DNA from: Viridibacillus arenosi
Lineage (GTDB): Bacteria; Bacillota; Bacilli; Bacillales_A; Planococcaceae
DNA: 64,000 nucleotides
Direction of reading: 5' to 3'
Assembly (NCBI RefSeq): GCF_001955655.1
Contig: NZ_MSPW01000010.1
Location: 97,978-161,977, forward strand
The first letter of the stretch is position 1. The number at the start of each line of letters is the position of its first letter. The translations under genes and the position numbers were made by a program. The notes beneath the pieces are model-generated. The model worked only from the letters and a program-made list of their open reading frames with translations. It did not search any database and had not been told where the DNA came from. Below are positions 1 to 7,325 of the stretch, one piece after another.

Positions 1-146
1 TCTCGAAACATAAGATCATCCTCAACTTTAGATACCCACGCCATTAAACAAACAGCAGCTAAGATCCCCAATATACTAAATACTAACCCTTTAAAATAAC
101 TGGATAACTGATTTTTTTTCCATTCCAGTTTCATAAGTTTAAACAT
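1..146 (-). CDS. ABC-2 type permease, 3' part cut by the window edge
   Basis: Only the first 48 codons are present. The start ATG is at 146-144, with GGAGG seven bases upstream. The protein opens with MFKLMKLEWKKNQ, followed by a hydrophobic segment and an acidic loop (VEDD). This closely parallels the first 45 residues of the permease at 225-917 (MLKLMQLELVKNK, then IEGD), so the two are tandem paralogues. It follows that permease by 78 bases and is probably the second membrane subunit of the same exporter, as in LanFEG-type self-protection transporters, which carry one ATPase and two small permeases. The substrate cannot be read from the sequence. Confidence 0.8.
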   Translation of the reverse strand, partial: MFKLMKLEWKKNQLSSYFKGLVFSILGILAAVCLMAWVSKVEDDLMFR

Positions 147-224
147 GTTGATTACCTCCAAGAAAGATTTTAAGAAAGACTATTTTTTCTATCCTGCAAC
201 GTTCTTTAAATACCTCTTTTAAAA

Positions 225-917
225 TTAAATTGCATCCTCTATCTCAATATTTCGAATCGATAAGAAAGCAATGATCACTCCTACAACTGCAAGGCCTAAT
301 TGAACCGGAATAAAAGTAACCATTGAGAATACTGGATTAGAAGAGCAAACAATTGACACTACTAAGAGAGATGACAATATAGTTGTAGGAACAGAATGTT
401 TACGCATTCCAAAATACAATGGAATCAAGCTGATTCCTGCAGAGGCAAATGAATATGGGATCGTTTTCAAAACTTCAGCAATGTATTGACTTGCAGTTAT
501 TGAAAATGGAACAATGTTAAAAACATTACTAATGATTGAAAATAAACCCGCAACTACGATATTACTCAATAACATGGTTATAAAAGTTATAGCAGCAATA
601 AAAAGCAATTTACTAGCAATTAATTTCTTACGATTAATTGGATATGAAAACATGATCAGTATGGTTTTGCTTTTATATTCACCAATCACTATTTTCGCGA
701 TTAATACCGAGGCAAACACAATAAATGTAGCTCTGACCATTGCACCAATTATTACGAAAAAGTCTAGATGCGTCGTAGCAATTATGTCACCTTCAATTTG
801 AGAGATGTACATTACGAACCAAAGTAAGGCTATCATAAGGATGTTTGCTATTATTGCTCCTCTGAAATACCAGCCAAATTTATTTTTCACAAGTTCTAAT
901 TGCATTAATTTAAGCAT
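225..917 (-). CDS. ABC-2 type exporter permease (BcrB/LanE-like)
   Basis: A 230-residue integral membrane protein with about six hydrophobic segments and no soluble domain, the usual size for the small permeases of bacitracin or lantibiotic resistance transporters. The start overlaps the last 8 bases of the ATPase gene (910-1833), so the two are translationally coupled. A tandem paralogue begins at 146. Family knowledge: with the ATPase such permeases form exporters that clear peptide antibiotics from the membrane. The arrangement with a neighbouring two-component system resembles Bacillus subtilis YcbLMNO as I recall it. The exact substrate is unknown. Confidence 0.85.
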   Translation of the reverse strand: MLKLMQLELVKNKFGWYFRGAIIANILMIALLWFVMYISQIEGDIIATTHLDFFVIIGAMVRATFIVFASVLIAKIVIGEYKSKTILIMFSYPINRKKLIASKLLFIAAITFITMLLSNIVVAGLFSIISNVFNIVPFSITASQYIAEVLKTIPYSFASAGISLIPLYFGMRKHSVPTTILSSLLVVSIVCSSNPVFSMVTFIPVQLGLAVVGVIIAFLSIRNIEIEDAI

Positions 918-1833
918 GAATCCCCTCTCCGTTCATTAAATTCATGAAATATTCCTCCAAAGAGCTATGCTTTTTGTTGATACTTTCGATCTCAATATCA
1001 TTCATAATTAGGGCTTTTGAAATCTCTTGCTGTGTTGCGGTCATCTCATATATGCGAATTGTTTGATCACTCACGATTTTATAATTTTTTAATCCTAGCT
1101 GATTATCTAAAATGAAAGCAGCCTTTTTGATATTTTGAACCTTCACCTCAATAAAATCTGTCTGTTCTCCTTTGATACTCTTCATAGAAACTTCTTTGAT
1201 CAATTTTCCATTTTGAATGACTCCAATAGTGTCTGCCATTTGTTCCATTTCAGCTAATATATGGCTAGAAACTAATAAAGTAATGCCATATTCTTTGCAA
1301 AGCATTTTAAATAGCTCTCGCAATTCTTTAATACCGATTGGGTCTAAGCCATTGATAGGTTCATCTAAAATTAACAGTTCTGGTTTTGTCGTAATCGCTC
1401 TAGCTATTCCTAATCTTTGTTTCATTCCAAGTGAAAAATCTTTCACCTTTTTATCATCTACATTATTTAACTTCACAAGATCTAAAGCATGGTCAATTGA
1501 CTTCTTGTCATAATAGCCCATGTATTCACAATGTAAGTAAAGATTTTCTCGAGCTGTTAGCTTCTCATAAAAAATAGGATATTCAATAATTGTCCCCATT
1601 CTTTTTAAGACTTCATATGATGTATTCGTTAACTTTTGACCAAAAATTTCAATATCACCGCTCGTCGGTTTGATTAAATTTGTAATCATTTTCATAATCG
1701 TAGTTTTACCGGCCCCGTTTGGACCCAAAAATCCGTATATTTCACCTTGCTTCACATGCATATTGACCTCGGAAACAACCTCTTTTCCTTCAAATACTTT
1801 TGTTAGTTGATTTGTTTTTAATATATATGACAT
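910..1833 (-). CDS. ABC transporter ATP-binding protein (BcrA/LanF-like)
   Basis: A 307-residue ATPase. Walker A GPNGAGKT is at residues 37-44, the signature FSLGMKQR at 133-140 and Walker B LLILDEP at 153-159. A C-terminal extension of about 90 residues is typical of the BcrA/DRA subfamily that partners ABC-2 permeases. It is the first gene of a transcript running into 225-917 and on into the truncated permease. The promoter region (1863-1916) carries three direct repeats likely to bind the neighbouring response regulator. A GGGGA ribosome binding site precedes the ATG. Expected role: energising export or membrane clearance of a peptide antibiotic; the substrate is inferred only as a class. 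Confidence 0.9.
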   Translation of the reverse strand: MSYILKTNQLTKVFEGKEVVSEVNMHVKQGEIYGFLGPNGAGKTTIMKMITNLIKPTSGDIEIFGQKLTNTSYEVLKRMGTIIEYPIFYEKLTARENLYLHCEYMGYYDKKSIDHALDLVKLNNVDDKKVKDFSLGMKQRLGIARAITTKPELLILDEPINGLDPIGIKELRELFKMLCKEYGITLLVSSHILAEMEQMADTIGVIQNGKLIKEVSMKSIKGEQTDFIEVKVQNIKKAAFILDNQLGLKNYKIVSDQTIRIYEMTATQQEISKALIMNDIEIESINKKHSSLEEYFMNLMNGEGIHA

Positions 1834-1862
1834 TTTGTCTTCCCCTTTCGCTGTCTATTTTT

Positions 1863-1916
1863 ATTGTACGAAACGAACATCTCTTTTTTCTTACTCGATT
1901 CTTACAAATTTCTTAA
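1863..1916 (-). promoter_or_regulatory. Promoter of the ABC operon with triple 11-bp-spaced response-regulator repeats
   Basis: Read on the minus strand, the 7-mers TTAAGAA, GTAAGAA and GTAAGAA occupy 1916-1910, 1905-1899 and 1894-1888, exactly 11 bases apart. One helical turn of spacing is the usual pattern for OmpR-family regulators binding as tandem dimers. A -10-like TACAAT lies at 1868-1863. The -35 position expected for it falls in the last repeat and is a poor match (AGAAAA), which suits an activator-dependent promoter. That the regulator at 2929-3624 binds here is inference. Confidence 0.55.
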
Positions 1917-1965
1917 GCCCTTCAAAAGCGAAGGGAGATATTCATTGTTGTGGCATGAAACAAAA

Positions 1966-1995
1966 CAAAAAGCTTGTAGAATTTCTACAAGCTAA
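1966..1995 (-). terminator. Rho-independent terminator of the two-component operon
   Basis: The inverted repeat AGCTTGTAGA/TCTACAAGCT is followed on the minus strand by TTTTTG. The promoter-proximal arm overlaps the stop codon of the histidine kinase gene. It separates the regulatory genes from the separately promoted ABC genes. Confidence 0.8.
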
Positions 1996-2927
1996 TATTT
2001 CATTCTTTTTAACATAATTGTAAATGCTGTTTTATTATAAGGCTTACTTGAAAGATGAATTTCCCCACCTAAAGCTTCGACAAGCCGTTTCGTGATTGTC
2101 AGCCCAAGTCCACTACCTTGATATAAACGATTTCTTGAATCTTCTAATGTATACATTCGCTCAAAAACTTTATCGATATGTGACTCCGAAATACCTTTTC
2201 CTTTATCCCAAATATCAATGTACACTGTCTTGTCATCACTTCTCAAAGTTATTCCCAGTGTTTTTCCATCATCACCATACGTAATTGCATTCGATATTAA
2301 ATTATTTAAAATTCTACTTAACACATCTGTATTTCCATGTGCATATAGTTGTTCATTCGGAATATCAATTTCAACCGAAAAGCCCTTCGCCATAAGTAAA
2401 TCATAGAACGATAAAATATTTCCCTGACATACTTCGTTCATATTAACTCTCGTTAACTCGATTTCCTTATCTCCTGACTCCAGTTTGGATAAATCAAAAA
2501 ATTTTTGAATAAGTTCCATTACTTCAATTGTTTTTATATGTACCTTTTCTAACAAAACTTGTCGTTCATCCTCGTTCATTGTTGGATCTGTATGTAATAT
2601 CTCTATATAGCCGAGAACAACCGTAAGCGGTGTTTTCAAATCATGCGATATATTAGAGAGCATTTTACGCATTGATATTTCTACCTTTGCTTGATTTGCA
2701 TTTGTTGTATGCTTTGCTACTAAGAATTGATTAATAACCACTAATAACTTTTGCAGTTCTTTATCATCAGTTACTACTAATAACTTTTCAGTTGTTTGCT
2801 TTTCTAAATTATTCTGTAGCTTCTCATAAATGTATCTTAAATCCTTATCTTTATTTTGCTGCATATTGTATTGGAAAACGATAAAACCTATTAATACGAT
2901 AATTATCAATATTAAAAAAAACTCCAT
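1992..2927 (-). CDS. Sensor histidine kinase (single N-terminal TM)
   Basis: A 311-residue kinase with one N-terminal membrane segment (residues 2-18) and almost no extracellular loop. A short linker leads to a HisKA domain with the phosphoacceptor H95 in SNISHDLKTP. The HATPase domain has an N-box (NNLISNA), DKGKGIS and GSGLGLT boxes. Lack of a sensory ectodomain is typical of intramembrane-sensing kinases, which often read out the flux of a cognate ABC transporter; here the transporter genes lie just downstream. The ATG lies one base after the regulator stop, with GGAAGTG as ribosome binding site, so the pair is co-translated. Confidence 0.92.
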   Translation of the reverse strand: MEFFLILIIIVLIGFIVFQYNMQQNKDKDLRYIYEKLQNNLEKQTTEKLLVVTDDKELQKLLVVINQFLVAKHTTNANQAKVEISMRKMLSNISHDLKTPLTVVLGYIEILHTDPTMNEDERQVLLEKVHIKTIEVMELIQKFFDLSKLESGDKEIELTRVNMNEVCQGNILSFYDLLMAKGFSVEIDIPNEQLYAHGNTDVLSRILNNLISNAITYGDDGKTLGITLRSDDKTVYIDIWDKGKGISESHIDKVFERMYTLEDSRNRLYQGSGLGLTITKRLVEALGGEIHLSSKPYNKTAFTIMLKRMKY

Positions 2928-2928
2928 T

Positions 2929-3624
2929 TTACATCACTTCCAATTTATATCCGATTCCCCATAACGTTTTAATATACACTGGGTTTGATGGATCGTCCTC
3001 AATCTTCTCTCGCAGTCTTCTCATATGAACATTAATAACATTTTCATCACCATAATATTCTTCATTCCAAATGAGATTATAAATTTGAGCTTTCGAAAAT
3101 ACACGATTACGATTTTTTGCAAATAACTTTAATAGCTCAAACTCTTTAGATGTGAGTTTAATGACTTCACCTTTCTTCCAAGCTGTATAATTGATTGTAT
3201 CTATTTTCAAGTCACCAATTTGAATAATTTTATCGTCTACCTTTGGAGGAACTGAATATTTTGTCGAACGACGAATTCCTGCCTTTACTCTTGCAGACAA
3301 CTCAATCATCGAAAAGGGCTTGCAAATGTAATCATCTGCCCCAAGACCTAAGCCAATCGCCTTATCAACATCAGTATCCTTAGCAGACATCATTAAAATT
3401 GGAACAGCACTTTTTTCGCGAATCAATCTCACAACTTCTAAACCATCTATCTTCGGCATCATAATATCAAGAATGACTAGATCAAATGAACCTTGCATAA
3501 ACTTCGCTAGCCCATCTTCTCCATCATAAGCCGTCGCTACTACAAAGCCTTCTTTTGTTAAGTAGCTTTCGACCATTTCTTGTATTGATATATCATCTTC
3601 AACTAGTAAAATATTAGATTTCAT
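2929..3624 (-). CDS. OmpR-family response regulator
   Basis: 231 residues from the ATG at 3624, chosen because AGGAG precedes it and the receiver domain starts there (MKSNILLVEDD); a longer reading to 3675 adds 17 residues with no family counterpart. The acidic pocket is at residues 10-11 and the phosphoacceptor is D53 in ILDIMMP. The C-terminal winged helix contains the usual RRLREKIE recognition region and ends in GIGYKLE. It is paired with the kinase at 1992-2927. It probably activates the ABC operon through the 11-bp repeats at 1888-1916 (inference). Confidence 0.95.
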   Translation of the reverse strand: MKSNILLVEDDISIQEMVESYLTKEGFVVATAYDGEDGLAKFMQGSFDLVILDIMMPKIDGLEVVRLIREKSAVPILMMSAKDTDVDKAIGLGLGADDYICKPFSMIELSARVKAGIRRSTKYSVPPKVDDKIIQIGDLKIDTINYTAWKKGEVIKLTSKEFELLKLFAKNRNRVFSKAQIYNLIWNEEYYGDENVINVHMRRLREKIEDDPSNPVYIKTLWGIGYKLEVM

Positions 3625-3784
3625 GCACTTCTCGCTCCTAGCTTTTACATATTCACACAAGTAATTATACCTCAATATGGATTTACTGATAATAAAAGGT
3701 TAAATTTTATTTAGAGTGGAAGCTAAATAATATAAGGCTATGATTAATTATGGAAAAAATAGAAAGTGATACTGAAATGTTCCT

Positions 3785-3961
3785 CTACTTTTCTTCTTTA
3801 GTGTCCCATACCCAATCTACAACTATTTGCATTAGTGCTAATGCCAAACAGAAGAGGAACCCTTTCATAAAAGGATCATCTTTATGAGTGAAGTAATCAA
3901 TAATATTCCATGTAATAATGGCAACCAAGAATATAAAAATATACTTTTTAATAGATTTCAT
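3785..3961 (-). CDS. Small membrane protein, 58 residues
   Basis: A short gene from the ATG at 3961 to the TAG at 3785. The protein starts MKSIKKYIF and has two hydrophobic stretches (about residues 7-21 and 33-50) separated by a charged loop (THKDDP). It ends in a basic/acidic tail (DTKEEK), a believable two-TM protein. GGAAG lies about 11 bases before the ATG, a modest ribosome binding site. I do not recognise a family. It lies alone between the response regulator and the 120-residue membrane protein, on the same strand. Confidence 0.6.
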   Translation of the reverse strand: MKSIKKYIFIFLVAIITWNIIDYFTHKDDPFMKGFLFCLALALMQIVVDWVWDTKEEK

Positions 3962-4058
3962 AAGCTCGGCACTTCCATTCTATGTACTATTTTTATACAA
4001 ACATACCTCTTGAATAGACTTAATTGATTATTACCAGATAACTTCTTCGATATTTTCT

Positions 4059-4421
4059 TCAGTAAATTTTCCATAACGACCATAAAAAAATTATTAAACC
4101 GATAATTCCTAAGGTGGTACTTAGTAATGCTTTATATTTAGATGAAACATGAAACCATATTAGAACGCTATGTACAATTACTCCAATTGAAAATAGCAAA
4201 CCGCTAATTATTTTCAAAAAAACTATGTCAACGATTCGTCCAATCATTAAAAGTAGAATACTAAGTGCTATCAAACTGTAAGTAGAGAGAACACTTTTTT
4301 TCGTCAACTCACCCACAAACCGTTTTCGATCTTCTTCTGACATTTTCATTAAAGACCTTCTCATCAAAAAAGTTGGTATCATAATAAATAATAGTAATTG
4401 TATAATGGCATCAATTTTCAT
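4059..4421 (-). CDS. Hypothetical membrane protein, 120 residues
   Basis: The start chosen is the ATG at 4421, preceded by AAGGAG six bases away. An in-frame ATG at 4439 would add six residues but has a weaker site. The protein has four hydrophobic segments: near residues 5-18, 47-62, 65-85 and 95-115. A charged stretch (MSEEDRKRF) follows the first. It looks like a small polytopic membrane protein of unknown function. No operon partner is evident beyond the small protein downstream at 3785-3961. Confidence 0.7.
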   Translation of the reverse strand: MKIDAIIQLLLFIMIPTFLMRRSLMKMSEEDRKRFVGELTKKSVLSTYSLIALSILLLMIGRIVDIVFLKIISGLLFSIGVIVHSVLIWFHVSSKYKALLSTTLGIIGLIIFLWSLWKIY

Positions 4422-4439
4422 CAATTTCTCCTTCTTCAT

Positions 4440-4770
4440 AATACCTCTTAATTTATTATTTTACCTTATTTTGGAATAAATAACTATATCAAAATTATAT
4501 ACAGTATGGATGTAATATTATATAAATTTTTTTATTGGGCTATTATGATACTCATTGGAACTACTCCGCTTCAACAAACGTATAATCCATAAAGAAATTT
4601 ATGATATTAATGAAAATCACTAATTTAAAGGTACTCCGTAATATTTGTAGAACTTATTATTAAAATAGAAATATCACTACTCGTACTTCAATTCAGTAAG
4701 TTGATTAGCTAGAGTAATAGCTATTTTTAAAATGCATTTTTGGAAATTATAGTAATTACTGTAGAAGAAG
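4440..4770. other. AT-rich intergenic region
   Basis: About 330 bases with no convincing reading frame or strong hairpin. It must hold the divergent promoters of the genes at 4421 (minus) and 4771 (plus), but I cannot assign -35/-10 boxes with confidence. Confidence 0.4.
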
Positions 4771-5223
4771 GTGAATAGAATAAAAAAAATTTATGTATTC
4801 ATTATTATTGGATTAATTGTAATTTGTACATTTATTTTTGAACCTTTTCGTTCAGAACCGCCCACACCAAAAATAACGACTGGAAAAACTGTCATTCCTA
4901 CTACACAAGGCTCATTTTGTTGGGATGGTCCTTTATTTACTAGATGTGTAGATAAGATTTATTCTTCCCCTTTAGAAATGGCAAAAGTACATAAACCAAT
5001 GAAAGTCTCTCCTAATCAAGAAATAAGAATTAAATTTAAAAGAAAGCCTCTTGCCGGAACTTTACAAGTGGAAGAATGGAGAGATAAAAAAAATATAAAA
5101 AATATAAAAGTTAAAGATGCCAAAATTTTAGCGCCAAAAGAAAAAGGTGTGTACATTTATCACGTTATGGCTAATTGGAAAGATGGAAGTGGAAATCACG
5201 CCTTCTCAATAGAAGTAAAATAA
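4771..5223 (+). CDS. Membrane-anchored extracellular protein of unknown function
   Basis: 150 residues. An N-terminal hydrophobic segment (about residues 8-24) serves as uncleaved anchor or signal. It is followed by a proline-rich linker and an external domain with two cysteines, in QGSFCWDG and TRCVDK. The rest is rich in beta-strand-like alternation with many lysines. I recall Bacillus hypothetical proteins with the same QGS[YF]CW...C pattern but no function. The start is uncertain: GTG at 4771 has GAAGAAG directly abutting it, too close for a good ribosome binding site, and no in-frame ATG is available nearby. Confidence 0.6.
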   Translation: MNRIKKIYVFIIIGLIVICTFIFEPFRSEPPTPKITTGKTVIPTTQGSFCWDGPLFTRCVDKIYSSPLEMAKVHKPMKVSPNQEIRIKFKRKPLAGTLQVEEWRDKKNIKNIKVKDAKILAPKEKGVYIYHVMANWKDGSGNHAFSIEVK

Positions 5224-5331
5224 TCTTCAATGAACTAACAGCGACTATTCTAAAACCAAAGTATGATTCTACTGAGAAGAGCCGGTTCTTTTATTATTTC
5301 TGAATAATGATGAATTAAGGAATTAAATAAT

Positions 5332-5371
5332 AAAAGCCGGATGACAAAAATGTTGTCATTCACGGCTTTTA
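5332..5371. terminator. Bidirectional terminator between convergent genes
   Basis: The arms AAAAGCCG and CGGCTTTT, with inner arms ATGACAA/TTGTCAT, form a long hairpin with A/T tails on both sides. It can end both the plus-strand gene finishing at 5223 and the minus-strand aldo/keto reductase finishing at 5390. Confidence 0.8.
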
Positions 5372-5389
5372 TGGCATTGAGTATTTGTC

Positions 5390-6322
5390 TTAAATAATCG
5401 CTTCAATACTAGCTAAATCTTCGGCTGTAAGTTTGATCTCACTTGCTTTTAAGTTTTCTAATAATTGATTTGTCTTTTTTCCTCCAGGTATAACAGCTGT
5501 TATACCTTTTTGTGCTAGTAACCACGCAATTGCTAAATTACCAACTGTCGTATCTTTCTTCAAGGCTATTTCTTTTAAACTTTCAACTTTTGTTAAATTA
5601 GCTTCAAAATTTCCAGCTTTAAAAAGATCTACACGATTTCGCCAGTCACCACTATCTAATTTCAAATCTTTTGTATATTTCCCTCCAAGAATACCAAAAG
5701 CAAGAGGTCCATATGCAACAACAGCAATTTGTTGCTCGATGCAATATGGTAAAATATCTTCTTCAATAGCACGGTTTAGCATATTGTATTCCAACTGGAC
5801 AACATCAATATTCCCTGTACTATTAGCTTCTTTTAACTGCTCAAGCGTTACATTAGAAATACCAATTGCTCTAATTATCCCCTCTTGCTTCAACTTCACC
5901 AATTCAGCAACTGCTAACTCAAGTGAAGCACCTTGTTCTGGGAAATGGATATAGTAAATATCAATATAGTCTAAACCTAAACGTTTTAAACTAGCCTCAC
6001 AAGCACTTCGTAGATAGTCAGGCGCGTTATTTGTGACTATTTCTCCCTGTTCATTCTGCATTCTCGCACCCTTTGTAGCTAATATGTATTGCTCACGTGG
6101 GAAACTTTGAAGTACTTCTCCAACTAATTCTTCTGAACGACCAGGCCCATATATATCTGCCGTATCAATAAGTGTAACCCCGTTGTTTAATGCTACTTTC
6201 ACTAATTCTTTTCCATCTTCTTCATTCAAATTTTCGAACAAGTTATGACCACCGACCGCATTCGTGCCTAAACCAATTGTTGAAATGGAAATATCCTGTT
6301 TTTCAATTGTCGTATAGTTCAT
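5390..6322 (-). CDS. Aldo/keto reductase
   Basis: 310 residues, a full-length AKR-superfamily (beta/alpha)8 NADPH-dependent carbonyl reductase. The catalytic tetrad is visible as D53 and Y58 in DTADIYGPG, K84 in ATKGAR and H126 in YYIHFPE. The cofactor-binding end includes AVIPGGKK. GGAGG precedes the ATG. It lies 21 bases downstream of an IclR regulator on the same strand, so the two probably form a transcript and the regulator may control it. The physiological substrate is not evident from sequence; the enzymes usually reduce aldehydes or sugars. Confidence 0.93.
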   Translation of the reverse strand: MNYTTIEKQDISISTIGLGTNAVGGHNLFENLNEEDGKELVKVALNNGVTLIDTADIYGPGRSEELVGEVLQSFPREQYILATKGARMQNEQGEIVTNNAPDYLRSACEASLKRLGLDYIDIYYIHFPEQGASLELAVAELVKLKQEGIIRAIGISNVTLEQLKEANSTGNIDVVQLEYNMLNRAIEEDILPYCIEQQIAVVAYGPLAFGILGGKYTKDLKLDSGDWRNRVDLFKAGNFEANLTKVESLKEIALKKDTTVGNLAIAWLLAQKGITAVIPGGKKTNQLLENLKASEIKLTAEDLASIEAII

Positions 6323-6343
6323 CCAAGATTCCTCCTTTTACAT

Positions 6344-7102
6344 TTAGCGTGATAAGTGAATGAGTTCCTCAGCAACTAGTTGACTGTAATTGATGATTTT
6401 TTTTGATAGCTGATTAAATTTTCGACGTGATATATTCTCAGTTGAACCTGAGATTGCAAAGGCCGCTACTACTTCATGATTGATCAAAATCGGTGTTGCG
6501 ATACAGCGCATACCAATTTCAGTTTCCTCATCATCTATAGCATAACCACGTTTGTTAATCTCTTGAATATGTCTTAGAAATAGATCCTTTTCTTGAAAAG
6601 TCTGAGAAGTCATTGGCGAAAAGTCGATGTTATTAATTATGTCTTTTTGATCTTCATCAGATGAAAAAGCCAGTAATACTTTACCTATGGCAGAATGATG
6701 CACCTTTGATTTTCTCTTCCTTGACTGTACATCAATCTCTATTCCTTCTCTATTCACAATTCGTTTCGTAATAAGTTGTTCATCTTCAATCACTGCAAGA
6801 TAGACATTTTCTTGTATTTCTTTTACAACTTCAAATGGCGTTTTTAATTCTTGCCAAGGAATCTTTTTAGGATTCACAATGACCGTTTGAAAAAAGGCCT
6901 GATTCAATTGAAAATATGATTTTTCTTTCGAGATCAACTTGTATTCTTGTAAAATTGCTAAAATCCGATAAGTTGATGTTGAACTTAATCCAAGTGCATC
7001 CCCAATATCAGTCGCTTTCAATTTTGGATGCTGTTTTAATAACTCCAGCATCCTTAGTCCATTTTGCAATGTTCGCTGCTCTGTTGACTTCAACTCACTC
7101 AC
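6344..7102 (-). CDS. IclR-family transcriptional regulator
   Basis: About 250 residues. An N-terminal winged helix (residues 10-70; DALGLSSTSTYRILAIL recognition region) is followed by the IclR effector-binding domain (about 85-250), with conserved HHSAIGKVLLA and a GYAIDDEE stretch. The start is ambiguous. GTG at 7102 has little upstream complementarity. TTG at 7093 is preceded by GAGGTG at good spacing and may be the true start. It is upstream of, and probably co-transcribed with, the aldo/keto reductase. IclR members usually sense small carboxylic or aromatic metabolites; the ligand here is unknown. Confidence 0.9.
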   Translation of the reverse strand: MSELKSTEQRTLQNGLRMLELLKQHPKLKATDIGDALGLSSTSTYRILAILQEYKLISKEKSYFQLNQAFFQTVIVNPKKIPWQELKTPFEVVKEIQENVYLAVIEDEQLITKRIVNREGIEIDVQSRKRKSKVHHSAIGKVLLAFSSDEDQKDIINNIDFSPMTSQTFQEKDLFLRHIQEINKRGYAIDDEETEIGMRCIATPILINHEVVAAFAISGSTENISRRKFNQLSKKIINYSQLVAEELIHLSR

Positions 7103-7325
7103 CTCACTACATATTTAGCATAAAGATTGATTGAGTAAATAGAAAATAATTATGCTTTATTTTCGTATATAGGGAAAATACGAGTTTGAATTGAATTTTT
7201 CCTGTAACCTTAAGCTTACTGTCGTCAATACTCTTAATATGTTTACTTAGAAGGAGAAAATGTAATTGTATAGCTTTCTCCTGCCACATCCAATCATTTA
7301 TCTTTAATTATCCTATCAACATTTA

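Noticed and set aside
5274..5300. Hairpin AAGAGCC/GGTTCTT as terminator of the 4771 gene
   Set aside because: The arms meet with no loop; the better structure is at 5332-5371.
7107..7289. 60-codon minus-strand frame upstream of the IclR gene
   Set aside because: No ribosome binding site, no protein-like pattern; it lies in the intergenic region.
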